The notes under the pieces were generated by a model. It ran no database searches. It saw only the letters and a program-made list of their open reading frames with translations, and had not been told where the DNA came from. A program made the translations under genes and the position numbers. Shown here one piece after another: positions 23,183 through 33,861 of a DNA stretch of 64,000 bases (the first letter of the stretch is position 1; each line of letters opens with the position of its first letter). Origin of the DNA: Turbatrix aceti (taxonomy: Eukaryota > Nematoda > Chromadorea > Rhabditida > Panagrolaimidae); NCBI GenBank assembly GCA_963969345.1, contig OZ017770.1, positions 6,767,246-6,831,245 of the forward strand, in the 5' to 3' direction.

Positions 23183-23279
23183 TAATAAAAATTCTCTTAC
23201 TGGAACATTTATGACGATGATGATTGCTGTTTTTTTAAAGGGTTCACTTCAAGGAGTTCATTTACCTTCGTTTACCCAG
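23183..23279 (+). promoter_or_regulatory. candidate operon intercistronic region (polyA signal to trans-splice acceptor)
   Basis: AATAAA at 23183-23188 is followed by a T-rich stretch and a pyrimidine-AG acceptor ending at 23279, about 90 bp later. The next same-strand gene starts at 23424. This spacing resembles the roughly 100-bp intercistronic regions of nematode operons. Confidence 0.4.
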
Positions 23280-23423
23280 TAACATTAATGTGAATTGAGA
23301 GCACCACGCAAATAAGGTTGAAAATGCCGAGCGATAGGGATCTTGCCCGTAATGCTGACCTAAATCGGCTTCTTGTCGTTGTAGCCGCGCGGAATCAGTT
23401 TACTATTTTGCATTATCCTGACC

Positions 23424-25313
23424 ATGTTTTCTACCAAACCATTCATTTATTTTATTCTGTATATTTTTCTGTTGATAACACAAACAGGTGTGTTTTTATC
23501 ATCCTTTAGCGGGTTATTAATTAACCTTGTTGCAGCCGGGGATGAAGTGGATGAATACTACGGTGTGCCCCTGGGCGCTCTGCACTTTACCGCCACAGGC
23601 ACGAGCGCCGAAGTCTACGCAGCCGATGAATTTACGGTCGTGTTCAACCATTTCATCCATCGTCCCAAAGTACCTGGCTGCACTGTCATGATGATAGGGC
23701 CACCCAGGGCACAGGATACAGATGACGTCATCCCAGGACAGGGCGTCCTCATTGGCATCGCTCAGCCTTCCATGCGAGCCAAAAGACAGTTTGGATTTTG
23801 GAACGGTGGACCCAATAACCTGTCACGTGTCTTTGATCACCTGTTCATGGGCCCGGAAGACGTTCGGGTCAGTCAGCATCCAGGTGGTGGTGCAGCAGGT
23901 GACAACGCCAACTCTTTTTCCGGCATTCAAATTGACTACGACAAGCAAAAAGAACGAAAAAATGAAAAAGAAATTTTAATTGAAAACGTGACGTCAACGT
24001 AAGAAATTTTTATTGACAAACAGTCGTGGCAGAGTGCAGCTTGTTTTTTTTTCAGTACACTTCCGACAACCAGTGCAAGTCCAAAAAAATCGACGACAAC
24101 TGCTCAAAGACTCATTCTCTTCGAGTACGAGTTTTGAATTTCATCCCGTGACGCAAAAATCTGTGTTTTAGATCAAAAAACAAAAACATAGTGCCTAAAG
24201 TTCATGCGGCTCGTAACAAACTTTCAAATGCGACTGAAGCTTCCGGTAAAAACCAGAGCGTGTCCCACCAGCAGTTAAAGGCCAGCCGAAACCCCCCTGC
24301 GTCTATCACAATAGCAGATTTACTTCCTTCTTCGGCCAGAATACCAATTAACTCGGATGCGCCTCGACGAGCGCCTCCAAGGAAAAGTTGGTTTTGTAAT
24401 TAACGACTCGACTATTTGAATAGCAAAGTTCAGGAAAAAAATTATACAATGCATTTTTTAGCATTTGACGACACAAAATTCGATAAAACGACGTCAAATG
24501 TCGCAATTCCCGAGTTTTGGGCAGTACCGGATCCACACGAAAGAACAAGGCAAGAACGCCTTGAAGAACTGAATCAACAGGAAATCCAGGCAACGACATC
24601 GCTCCCGCTACCCATCGAGCATCGCTTTGAGTTGCCGGAGATCAACGAAAAAGCCGCTGCTTTTACGCTCACCAATGGAGCCAAGATTACGGATTACACC
24701 TGGGTCGGACTTTATGATCACTGTGAAAGGGTCGGTCAGAGAAAAAAAGCCGCTCTGCTTTTATGACTTTTTTTTTATTGCAGCGAAGCATTCCATTGAT
24801 TTCCCTGCGCGGCATTGATCCTCCGAGAGAAGAAAAACTTCTGCCGCTCAGCGGGTGGGCGTACAACGTCGGTTCATACCGAGTGCAGATTCTCAATTGC
24901 AACACCGTAATGGTTCCTGGATTTTCATTTGACAACACAACTGCGCCCCGAGGTAATGACGCCATTGCAAAAAAAGCAAAAAAATCTAAGATCTCTAATC
25001 TTGATACGTATGTTTTTAGGAACATACTTTTACGCTGGCATTGGACATTTTCCGAACAAAATTCAAAAGCAAATAAAGATTAACATTATTGGCAGCAAAA
25101 GGTTAGTCTTTCCCCCGCTTTTTAGACACATACTTTTTTTTCAGTGCTGAGCTTAACAGAGTGTTCAACAAAGAAGACATCCTCTTGAGACTACCCCGAG
25201 GGTACCGTACATTTGACATTGATTTCATCAACGTTTACAATGAAAAAGAAAGGCGCTCATATGGCCACGTCAACGTGCCCAGCTTGCTTGTCCCCCCTTG
25301 CGCCGAAGAATAA
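23424..25313 (+). CDS. secreted DM13-domain (Skeletor-like) protein
   Basis: A signal peptide (MFSTKPFIYFILYIFLLITQ) in exon 23424-23487 joins exon 23536-23998 at AGDEVDEYYG. Later exons: 24056-24124, one from 24172, one from about 24424 to 24730, 24784-24952, 25020-25101 and 25145-25313. The first DM13 half is GALHFTATGTSAEVYAADEF; its end, ITDYTWVGLYDHCERR, appears only about 190 residues later, after a Ser/Thr/Lys-rich linker. The second DM13 is compact: YRVQILNCNTVMVPGFSF, then TYFYAGIGHFPN, ending INVYNEKERRSYGHVNVP. Paired DM13 domains are typical of Skeletor-type extracellular proteins, which often also carry a DOMON domain; none is seen here. The junction near 24387-24433 is unresolved: the only in-frame solution found is a 33-bp intron. 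Confidence 0.75.
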
Positions 25314-26203
25314 CTTACACAAAACGACAAATGGGTTCTCCATCATCATAATTCTAAAAATACAAGCTGTTTCTTGTCACCGAATTTACAAATGATGTAA
25401 TTAATGAATTTAACGACGATTGAATAATAAATTTAATTCTTGAAAATGAGTACAGACAGCAAAAGAATATCACAAAAGAACTAAATCGGTGATAAACAAC
25501 ATTGACAAAAACAGACCAGGCATGTTGATTATAGGGTACTGTGGACGTTGTACACCGGCAACCCTCATGTCAGTGCCCGTTACAACGGTCACAAAACCCG
25601 ATAGTCAACCTGCGCGTTTTGTACAAATGATTTTACCGAATGAACGGCTAGTAGCATTTTGATGTCGCCAAAAAGCTTGTTTGAAATAGAGCTTAACTTT
25701 CTGTATCGTAAGCCTTCTGTGCTTTAACTGCGCACGTTTTTGCATTGAACGGTGATTTTGTATAATAGTAAACATAAGCACCTCTTCGTTGTCCATTCCA
25801 GATTCTCATTTTAACTCTAATAGGCAAACGTACAGTACCAACATTTATTTTAATCATTCGCGCATGGTTTTTTTCACAAAAAAAATTGAGTCAAAATGAA
25901 GAAAAAATATTCTCTAGTGTTTTGTATAAATAAATTTAGGAATGACACCGGTTTGTTGGCTTTAGACAACAAAAACGTTGCTTGCAGGAAGAAGTCTGAG
26001 TGCACAGGGTATTACAGGCAAAAAAGGGAGGGGGTGGGGAGGGCGATTGGTGTTGGCGTCACAATGCGCACACAACAGCAGACAGGAGTTTTTAACGGCG
26101 TTCAACGTGGTTTTTAGACGATAGTAGCAAAAAAATACCGAAGGTTCGTAGGAAGGTTGACGGTGGTTGTGGTGGAGATCCCATTATCCAAGTCGTTATT
26201 TGT
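25314..26203. other. intergenic region
   Basis: No supported gene. AT-rich with scattered short frames. It probably contains the 3' UTR of the DM13 gene (AATAAA-like sequences near 25424) and the 3' flank of the small minus-strand gene. Confidence 0.5.
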
Positions 26204-26535
26204 TTACTTTCGGCCAGAGGGGATGAAGTGGAAGTTGTCTTGACCTTGGGGGTTAGCCATGTATTCGGCCAGCGACAAACCGATGCTTGCTAAAACCATG
26301 CCATGGGGTAATCCGTCCTGATTGATAGAAAAAAGGGACTACTTACGACTTCTCTTTGACTTCAGGAGAATGGTGCGGTATACACGACCCAGAACTTCAT
26401 CATCGGGCGATTCCTGAAATATTTATTTTATTGGGTCTAGGATAGCATGGGTTTCCCGGAACTTACGTATGCCGGGAAGGCAAAGACTTGCGCGACGACG
26501 ACGAGCAAAGCAGCGAAAACCATCCAGTACTTCAT
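26204..26535 (-). CDS. small secreted or neuropeptide-like precursor, last-exon frame uncertain
   Basis: Exon 26467-26535 codes for a signal peptide (MKYWMVFAALLVVVAQVFA). Exon 26347-26413 continues in frame to a dibasic site (LLKSKRS). Both have GTAAGT donors. A third exon begins at 26317. Its best coding frame runs to TAA at 26204 and ends NFHFIPSGRK, a Gly followed by basic residues as at amidation sites, and has GC-rich third codon positions. However, canonical splicing of exon 2 to exon 3 leaves one extra base and gives another frame, ending ITPWHGFSKHRFVAGRIHG. Either the donor is non-standard, a base is wrong, or the short frame is used. The layout, signal then KR then a short peptide with C-terminal Gly, suggests a neuropeptide precursor, but no known family is recognised. 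Confidence 0.5.
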
Positions 26536-27103
26536 GTTGAATGAAAAGCGCTGGTGTACTTGTTACCTAGAAACAAAAAAGCAATTATGTACAGTTCTCG
26601 ATCTACGATAAGATCCGGCATATATGCAAAATGCCCTTCTAACGACTAAATGATGGGCGGTTTAAAAGATGCTTTGATTAAAAATGCCACAAATGGCATG
26701 GGGCACAAATTCGTCACTAAGAGGCGTCAAGCGACGCCGGATACGACAAGATCCGGCGAACACAAAGGCTATCTCTCAGCGAGCCCTTGCAAGTCTCTGC
26801 CGAACCATAATCAGGCTTATTGCAATTTGTCGTCGTGGATGTGTGATTATATATATGTGTTAACCCTGTGTCACAGATGTGGGCTTATGAGAATTGGTAT
26901 AATGCCACACAATGATAACCCCCGCTCTTTTCGTCACCCCAAATTAGACACACAATGCGAAGATTGGCAAACATCAATTTGATCGTTTATAACATGCATT
27001 GCAAAGCATAACCGTCATAATTTAATGATGAGCAAAATAGAAGACGTTTCAATGAAACAAGTGTTAGCCAATGTAAGGCCCCAAATAAAGCGCAGCAGTT
27101 ACG

Positions 27104-27368
27104 TCATGGGAGGTTGATAGATCCAAATGAATCCAAAAATACTTGGTCGACATTGGTTCCCGCTAGTCGACGATTTCTGAACCATGTTGGAATCTTTGCC
27201 TCTGAAAAAAAATGAAATAATGTATCCTGCTTTAGCGTGTCACATCTAGCTTTGTTTGACCTTACCAGCTTTATTTGGTCGCAGAATGGCACTCTCGTCG
27301 TGGTGGTAATTGACAATGTCGCAGCAAACAGAAATTACGCCAGCCAAAAATGCGTTTGTAGACGCCAT
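27104..27368 (-). CDS. possible small two-exon protein (66 residues)
   Basis: Exon 27266-27368 begins MASTNAFLAGVISVCCDIVN with a GTAAG donor. It joins 27104-27201 through a strong T8-CAG acceptor and keeps frame to TGA, ending VDQVFLDSFGSINLP. The frame stays open upstream of this ATG as a hydrophobic run (LYLLLGIVTALLNIIM) to an in-frame stop, so a further 5' exon and a membrane-spanning protein are possible. The opposite strand of the same DNA is also partly coding-like, so the assignment is weak. No family is recognised. Confidence 0.35.
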
Positions 27369-27480
27369 GATAATGTTGAGGAGTGCCGTAACAATACCAA
27401 GCAACAAATACAGAGCTCAATGGCACCCCAATAACTGACTGGTATGGCACCTAGTTCTTTTTTCTTTCTTCCTTCAACAG

Positions 27481-27582
27481 AAGAGCAGTTCCGTCTGGCG
27501 AGCAGGCAAAGCTTTAAAGACTTTGTCGAGGCAGAGAGGGAGAAGTGGTGGCTGACCCAGTCGCAGACTTACTACACCTAAG
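27481..27582 (+). CDS. possible terminal exon of an unknown plus-strand gene
   Basis: A strong acceptor (TTCTTCCTTCAACAG) ending at 27480 precedes an open frame, FRLASRQSFKDFVEAEREKW and on to TYYT and a TAA at 27580-27582. Third codon positions are G/C-rich, as in real exons of this window. No upstream exon with a matching donor phase can be placed with confidence. It may instead be the antisense of minus-strand sequence. Confidence 0.25.
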
Positions 27583-27889
27583 CCGTCACGGAAGAGCAAA
27601 AGACGCTCGATCCCCTTCTTTCAGCTTCAAGTTGTGCTCACGCGAAAGCAAGCACACCCCGTCGTTGAAAAAACTTCAACACTAACTATTTTGATTTGCT
27701 AAAACGCACAAACGAAAGAACATCCACATCTATTCATTGAGGCAGCTGTTGTTATCCCAACTAACGGGGCAAGAAAAGACCTGTCGATGTGCTTCTCGTC
27801 GACGCCTGCCTGGACGACTCACGAAATGTCAGAACGTAACATTTATTTGAAACAAAACAAGGCACGTATGAATTTTTTTGTTGACCAAC

Positions 27890-29908
27890 TTAAGAACGTT
27901 CGGCAAAGCCACGTTCCTTAGGCTTGAGAACGTACTTGATGACGGCCTGAACCAGCGCGTCGAGTTCGCCCTTCGGTCCTTCGATATCCTTGACACCGAC
28001 CTCGCTTATGTACTCGACGTAGTACTTGATTTTAGGTTCAGTGCCGCTGCCCCGGAAGGTGACAGTCGAGCCATTTGTGAGCGTGTACGTGATCATGTCA
28101 GACACCGGGCTAGACGGAAGGATCTAAAATATTTTTTTTTGAAATTTGTGTTACTAATCCTCAAAGCTGCTTACGGCCTTGTTGTCGGGCATGGAATTGT
28201 CAGTGCCAGTTGTGAGATCCCGAGTGTACTTGACTTTGTACGTGCCGAATTCCGACAGAGGAGAATCGCGCAGTGACTGGAAAAACGCGGCGATTTTCTT
28301 GGTATCATCGACAATGTAGTACGAGTTGCGCGTCAGATGGTAGCCATATTGAAAGTACAAGTCCGCGAGTTTGCCGGCGACGGTCTCTTTATTGTTGTAG
28401 AGGTTGAGAGCCATTTCAGCAAACATGCAGGCAGCCAACACGCCGTCTTTGTCCATCGCCGTTCCCGGCATAAAACCAATGGATTCTTCCCAGGCAAGGA
28501 TGATGTTGTTGCCTTCTTTTCTCAGATCGTCAGCCTTATTGGCAATCCACTTGAAACCAGTCAGAGTTTCAGCGTAGCGGAATCCGTTGTGAGAAGCGAA
28601 AGTTTTGGTGAAAGCAGTCGATACGACGCTGCTCAGCATGTATGACTTGTCCAGCGGAATGTTAGGGTTCTTGCCTCGCCAGTTGGCAAACACCCACCAG
28701 GTAAGGAGAACACCCATTTCGTTTCCGGTAAATGCACGCCAATCAGAGCTAAAAATAGGTAATTAATTTTTGTTTTAAGTTTTGTATAATCAAACTAACT
28801 TTACGAGCTCAGCAAGCTGTAGACGGTCAGCATCAGGGTCATTAGCCAAGACGATTTTTGAGTTTACGCTATTTGCAACATTAATCGAACGACGCAGAAC
28901 AGGAATACCCTCTTCGGGGTTCGGGTTCGGAAGAGTAGGGAACTCACCATCCGGACGCTCCTGAGCTCGGACCGATACAAATGATTGGCTCTTAAAACCA
29001 AAATTACTGAACAACTGTTTGGTGTAACGATGGCCGACACCGTGGAAAGCAGAATACGTGAACACCATATCAGTTTCCGCATTTTGTTTTTTGCGATAGG
29101 AAAAGAGCGTTTCAGAGTTGTAATAGTTCGAAAGAACGTGGTCAATGAGGACGAAGCGCTCGTTCTGCCAGAGCGTCTGGACAGTCCAGATGTGCGGTGG
29201 GACGGGATCATCCAAATGCTTGTACAAAAGATCAATGATGTTCGTGTCGGTAGGTTCAATAATCTGAAAATTGGTGATTCTAATCCAACTAAAACTAAAA
29301 GTTTTACATCTTCGTTTCCACGTTTTCAATTTGCTTACCTGAGCACCGTTCGGACCGTACACCTTGTATCCGTTATCCTCTCGAGGATTGTGCGAGGCGG
29401 TAATCATGAGTCCACCATGCAGCTTGCAGGTTACGACTGCATATGACACAACTGGGGTAGGAACCACGTCGTTGAAATACATAACGGTAACACCGTTGTC
29501 GAGAAATGCAGCAGATGCCAGCTCGAAGAATCGGTAGCTGTCACGACGTCCGTCATAGCCGACGACCACTTTGAGATTTTCTGTCGACGGATTGGTTTCT
29601 CGAAGGTACTGAGCATAGGCAGTGGTCAGCTTGATGATCATCAGATCGTTCAGGTTGTTGAAACCGGCCTGAACTCGGCAACGAACGCCGGCAGTTCCAA
29701 ATTTAAGACCGAACTGAAGTCGTTTTTTGATTTCATCGATGTTGTTCTTACTCAAAAGCTGCTGCATCTCTTTGGCATTGGTCTCATTCTGAAAACCAAA
29801 AGTTAAAAAACCCAGGGTGCAAAAAAAACCTACCTTGTTCAGCTTGAGGTACTTGTCGTACAAAGCCTTGAGCTCAGGCGAGAGAACGTTGTTGGTGCTC
29901 GACGACAT
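27890..29908 (-). CDS. pgm2: phosphoglucomutase / phosphopentomutase (PGM2-like)
   Basis: The start ATG at 29908 gives MSSSTNNVLSPELKALYDKY. Later exons on the minus strand end with GFAERS at 27890. The family motifs are in order: GTAGVRCRVQAG near the N-terminus, the active-site phosphoserine loop TASHNPREDNGYKVY, the metal-binding loop NDPDADRLQLAE, the sugar-binding loop AWEESIGFMPG, and the phosphate-binding FRGSGTEPKIKYY. All key residues are present. The layout and length (about 590 residues) match the PGM2/PGM2L1 branch of the alpha-D-phosphohexomutases, which interconverts sugar 1- and 6-phosphates or ribose 1- and 5-phosphates in the cytosol. A CTCCAG acceptor lies 5 nt before the ATG, and a minus-strand AATAAA lies near 27840-27855. 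Confidence 0.95.
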
Positions 29909-30979
29909 CGCTCCTGGAGAACGCAACAGTTGCAGAGAGCAAACGAGTTACCTAAAATCACGTAGCCGTGTCAATTTTTATTCACATTCACATTTTCGGA
30001 TATAAACAACAAGGAAACCAACAAAAACATGGCTCTTCGACGGAAGAGCGGTAAACAACCAAGACGTCAAAAAACAAAAAAAAAGAGAGAAAGGAGGCAA
30101 CATCGCATCGAAAAAATGGAAAAAGGGACCACTCACGCATATGGACAGGGAACAGTATGAGTCCAGAGAAGTCCCTAAAAAGAATATGAAAAGAAAGACA
30201 GCTCACTTTCAAATGATGCAATGACCATGAACTCTAGGAAAACGGCAATACCTGGCAACCTTGAACTTTAGCGAGCAGACGGACTGTTTACAAAAAGGAA
30301 GAAAGCGGAGATTCAACGGTTGGCTGTCCGAGCCTTGGGTGGCGAGCGAGACGTGACAAGATAACGTTATCGTGCCCTGTATACCAGCCCAAGATGATCG
30401 TCATCAAGCATCATTGGAAAGAGAGACAAAATGAACGTGGAACACACGTTTTGTAGAAAGTCAGAGGCGAATAAACGTCTGAACTGCAATCAAGACGAAT
30501 GTTACAACAAACGGACAACCAAGCAATGTAGTCGCATGACAAAGGATGTACAAAAAATGTGTCATGAGACAGCGGCGAGCGCGTTAGCTGGCGATTGAAA
30601 GCCATAATACTGTTTTCGAGTACCGCATGTATTGTACTTTTTCTTATTTAACTTCCCGGGAGAACACAACGCCACAGAACCTTTTTTTACATTTTTCTTT
30701 GTCTCCACTGCTTTTAATTTATTTTTAAATTATTTTCAAATATTAAAATTTTTTCATAAATAACGGTGTAAATTTGTAAATATATTTAAATATATTAAAA
30801 AATAATTTATTTAATTTTCACAAATTATGGTGATTTAGAAATATCAGAAAGCAACGAACGAACATTAAAATAGAAATACAAGCATGCGACGTGGCCATGG
30901 CAACAGCAAAGAAATGAAAAGCCCACATGAAACTAAAAATTTACACTGCTGTAGTGTTTTATACAAATCGTAAATAAAC
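29909..30979. other. divergent intergenic region between PGM and BBS5
   Basis: About 1.07 kb between two divergent starts, with a very A/T-rich core near 30700-30840. No gene is supported. It probably holds both promoters; no specific X-box or other element is claimed. Confidence 0.5.
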
Positions 30980-32222
30980 ATGTTTCAAAGTCGTATTCGC
31001 GGAGCTCTATCAGATATAACATGGCAAGATCGCGAAATATACTTTGATATGGATCAACGGTAGGTCAAAGTCGAGATTTTTGCATCCCGTACCGTATAAT
31101 CCGCAATTTTTCAGACAAATGAAGTTGATACCCGGCGAGCACATTGTGGACAAGATCGAGGGCGTCGAAGACACAAAGGGAAACAACGGCGACCGGGGCA
31201 CCATGCGAATCACAAATCTACGACTCATCTGGCATTCTAACATGATGCCACGCATAAATCTGTCGATCGGTCTCAACACAATAACCGGAGTGACAACGCG
31301 CATCGCAAAATCCAAACTTCGAGGAGCCTCGGAAAGTTTGTTTCTAATGGCAAAAAATCAGAGCACTCGATTCGAGTTTGTTTTTACGTGCGTGAACAAT
31401 TCCAGCGTAAGTGATAAGAAACCGTGGGCAAACATAATTATTATATGTTCAGACAGTTCAAAACAAACTATTTACAACTGTCATCGGTCTGCATCGCGCG
31501 TATGAAACGTCCAAGCTGTACCGGGATATGAAAATGCGTGGCGCACTGATTGATGACGACGAACGACTTCGAATTCTTCCTCTCGAGCAGATTTGTGACA
31601 AATTTGAAGGTGTTTGGAATTTAAGCAGCGAACAGACCCATATGCAAGGAAATCTCGGCATTTTCATCATGACCAATGTGCGAATTGTCTGGTACGCAGC
31701 GCTGAATTTTAGTCACAACGTCAGCATTCCCTATCTCCAACTCAGGAGCTGCAGAATTAGAGATTCTCGCTTTGGGCACGCTTTGGTGCTCGAAACTTCG
31801 GTTCAAAGTGGTGAGTTCATGCTGGGCTTTTCTGCAGTGTCGGAAGAGAGGCTGGACATGATATGCAAGACGATGGTTGCCCTACACACTGCTTTTCTCG
31901 CTGCACCCATCTTTGGGGTGCAGCATCAAAAAGATAAGTTTTTTTTAATGCTGTTTAGTAGTTTTCATTGGCGTCGGTTTTACAGTACGTCCGAACTGAA
32001 ACCGATGAACCGGAACGACTGCAGCAAGATGAAGATTTCGAAGATTCGGATTTCCCTAGCAAAGAACCCACAAGAGTAGACGCATTTGCGGCGTACTTTT
32101 CCGACGGCGTTGAAAACCCCGAAAAACGACCACCGGTTTACTCTTCCGAACTCGGAGTGTCTATCGAACAACTCAAAACAGGATTTTCCGTCAACGACCT
32201 GTGGTTTATAAACAGTGACTAA
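30980..32222 (+). CDS. bbs-5: BBS5, BBSome subunit
   Basis: Exons 30980-31059, 31115-31406, 31453-31917 and 31986-32222 give 357 residues; human BBS5 has 341. Two tandem PH-like (DM16) domains are clear. The first has [26 protein letters not shown] split across [13 protein letters not shown] and [12 protein letters not shown], plus ITGVTTRIAKSKLRGASE. The second has GVWNLSSEQ, IMTNVRIVWYA and SIPYLQLRSCRIRDSRFG. The end, VDAFAAYFSDGVENPE and ELGVSIEQLKTGFSVNDLW, matches the family C-terminus. BBS5 binds phosphoinositides within the BBSome, which moves membrane proteins in cilia. The last intron uses a weak GTGCAG donor at 31918. The stop lies 82 bp from the end of the convergent channel gene. 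Confidence 0.95.
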
Positions 32223-32304
32223 GTAAGCGTGTCTCGTATCTTTATGGTTTATGGTTTATGGTAATTATATCTTTAATTCATCCTGTTGATCCAAAATGAT
32301 GTCA

Positions 32305-33861
32305 TCAAATAACAAAAGAAACGGTGATCGCTACAATGTACACGAGAATGAAGAAGGCAAAAAGCAGATTGTTGAGGGTGGCAGCGATGTAGCCACAGGG
32401 ACCGTAGTTGTCGGATTCACCACCGTCCTTGCCAGAACTGCTGGCCGCAACCGGCAGAAATCGGTCAACAAAGCCCAGTAAAGCCGTGATAAAGTGAGGA
32501 GGTGGCAGAGCCGACTGGGAATACGCGATCTTCCGCAGAACGAGTGTGGCGGCGAAGAGCAAGCTCGTCGTGAACAGGTTGAATCCCGCGAATTTAACTA
32601 AAAAAAATAGCCGGCAATTCCGGATATCAGAAAAGAGTACACTTACGAATAGTCGGCATTTCAGAAGTGTAAACAGGCAGACGACCATTAACCAGGATCA
32701 ATCCAAGAAGTTGAGTCAAAATTGAGAAAGCGAGGACAATCGGTTGAACCGCGGAAAGCTGGAAGGCGACAGCGCTGAAAGTAAGCAAACTAGTAGCCAG
32801 TGCCGGGAGTAACATCTCTGGCACAAAATAAACTGCGTTGCGAGACAATCCAAGACAAAGTTCCGAGTTGCTCGTGGCGACATCGAGCGGGTTTCTTCTC
32901 CAATCACCTAGCAGCTGAACTGCCAGCTTGCTGTCCTGAAAACTTAATTAAAACGGCCAAAAAGCTCGTATTTGCCCACTTTGACTTCAAAATCGTCGAT
33001 CGTCCATCCGCTAATATGAGTCTCGTCCAGTGCTTCATGCTGACCGTTTTTAACGTCCTCGCTGGCCTTGAATCGCACGCTGAAGAATCGCTTGTCATCA
33101 AATTTGTAGCAAATCTTCTGGTAGTCATTGGGGTAGTCCTTGTATCGGAAGTCATGTGCCGCAATGAAGCTGAAGTCCGTCCACATGTAAATCTTGCCAG
33201 TGTAGTTGGCCGCCAGCACTTTGCCGCTGACACTTGCCGTTTGCGGTGTTGGCCTAAAATTAGAAAAAAATTATTTATTGTTGTTTTTTGTATCGCAGCC
33301 TTACGTGTTGGTCTGTATAATCTGAGGTGTCCACACTTGAATCCAGTAAAAGTTGAGCCACGAGATGCCCCATTGATCCTTGTCCCACGCTATTTTTGTG
33401 TCGTTCCAAGAAAATACCATGCGTCCATAAACCCGAACCAGTTGTTTTGCTTCGTCCTGAATGATTTAATCACTAACGTTTTGTTTTGCAAATTATCTAC
33501 TTACAACGTCCACGTGATTGATTCGGAGACTTTCGATGCTCACGCTCCTTGTTGAATTGGCAGTTGAGTTCTCATAGGTTGACGAGATGTGTTGTCTCAA
33601 CTTCCAGGCCTGATCACCACCCTGGCAGCTTTGGCAAGAGCGTCGGCAATTGGCCATCATCCAGACCGCGTTGGACTGACACTCTCCCTGACTGGCCCAA
33701 AGCGAGCATTTTGAGTCAGAATCGACGCATCCGTTTGGCAATTCCTGACTTGTTATGATACCTGAAACGGTCCAAGGTTAAAAAAAAACGTAATTAGGAA
33801 TATCATAATTACCTATAATGTTTAAAAAGATTAAGGAAACAGTCGTTGTGCTCCATGACAT
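32305..33861 (-). CDS. pentameric ligand-gated channel subunit with N-terminal ShKT domain
   Basis: Exon 1 (33813-33861) codes for a signal peptide, MSWSTTTVSLIFLNIIGI. Exon 2 (33505-33761) carries a six-cysteine ShKT module (CVDSDSKC, GECQSN, MANCRRSCQSC). An extracellular domain follows with FSWNDTKIAWD and FYWIQVWTPQIIQT, where pentameric receptors have their WxPDI-type motif. The loop DFRYKDYPNDYQKIC aligns with the Cys-loop consensus but has Asp where the first Cys should be. Four membrane segments follow: a Pro-containing M1 (FVPEMLLPALATSLLTFSA), M2 (QPIVLAFSILTQLLGLILV), M3, a short loop and M4 ending AITVSFVI. The M3-M4 loop is short. Ligand and ion selectivity cannot be inferred. 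A CTCAG acceptor lies one base before the ATG, suggesting trans-splicing. Confidence 0.85.

Noticed and set aside
26650..26982. 110-codon plus frame, and a 7-bp GCCGGAT inverted repeat near 26734
   Set aside because: The frame resembles no protein and lacks splice support; the inverted repeat is too short to be meaningful.
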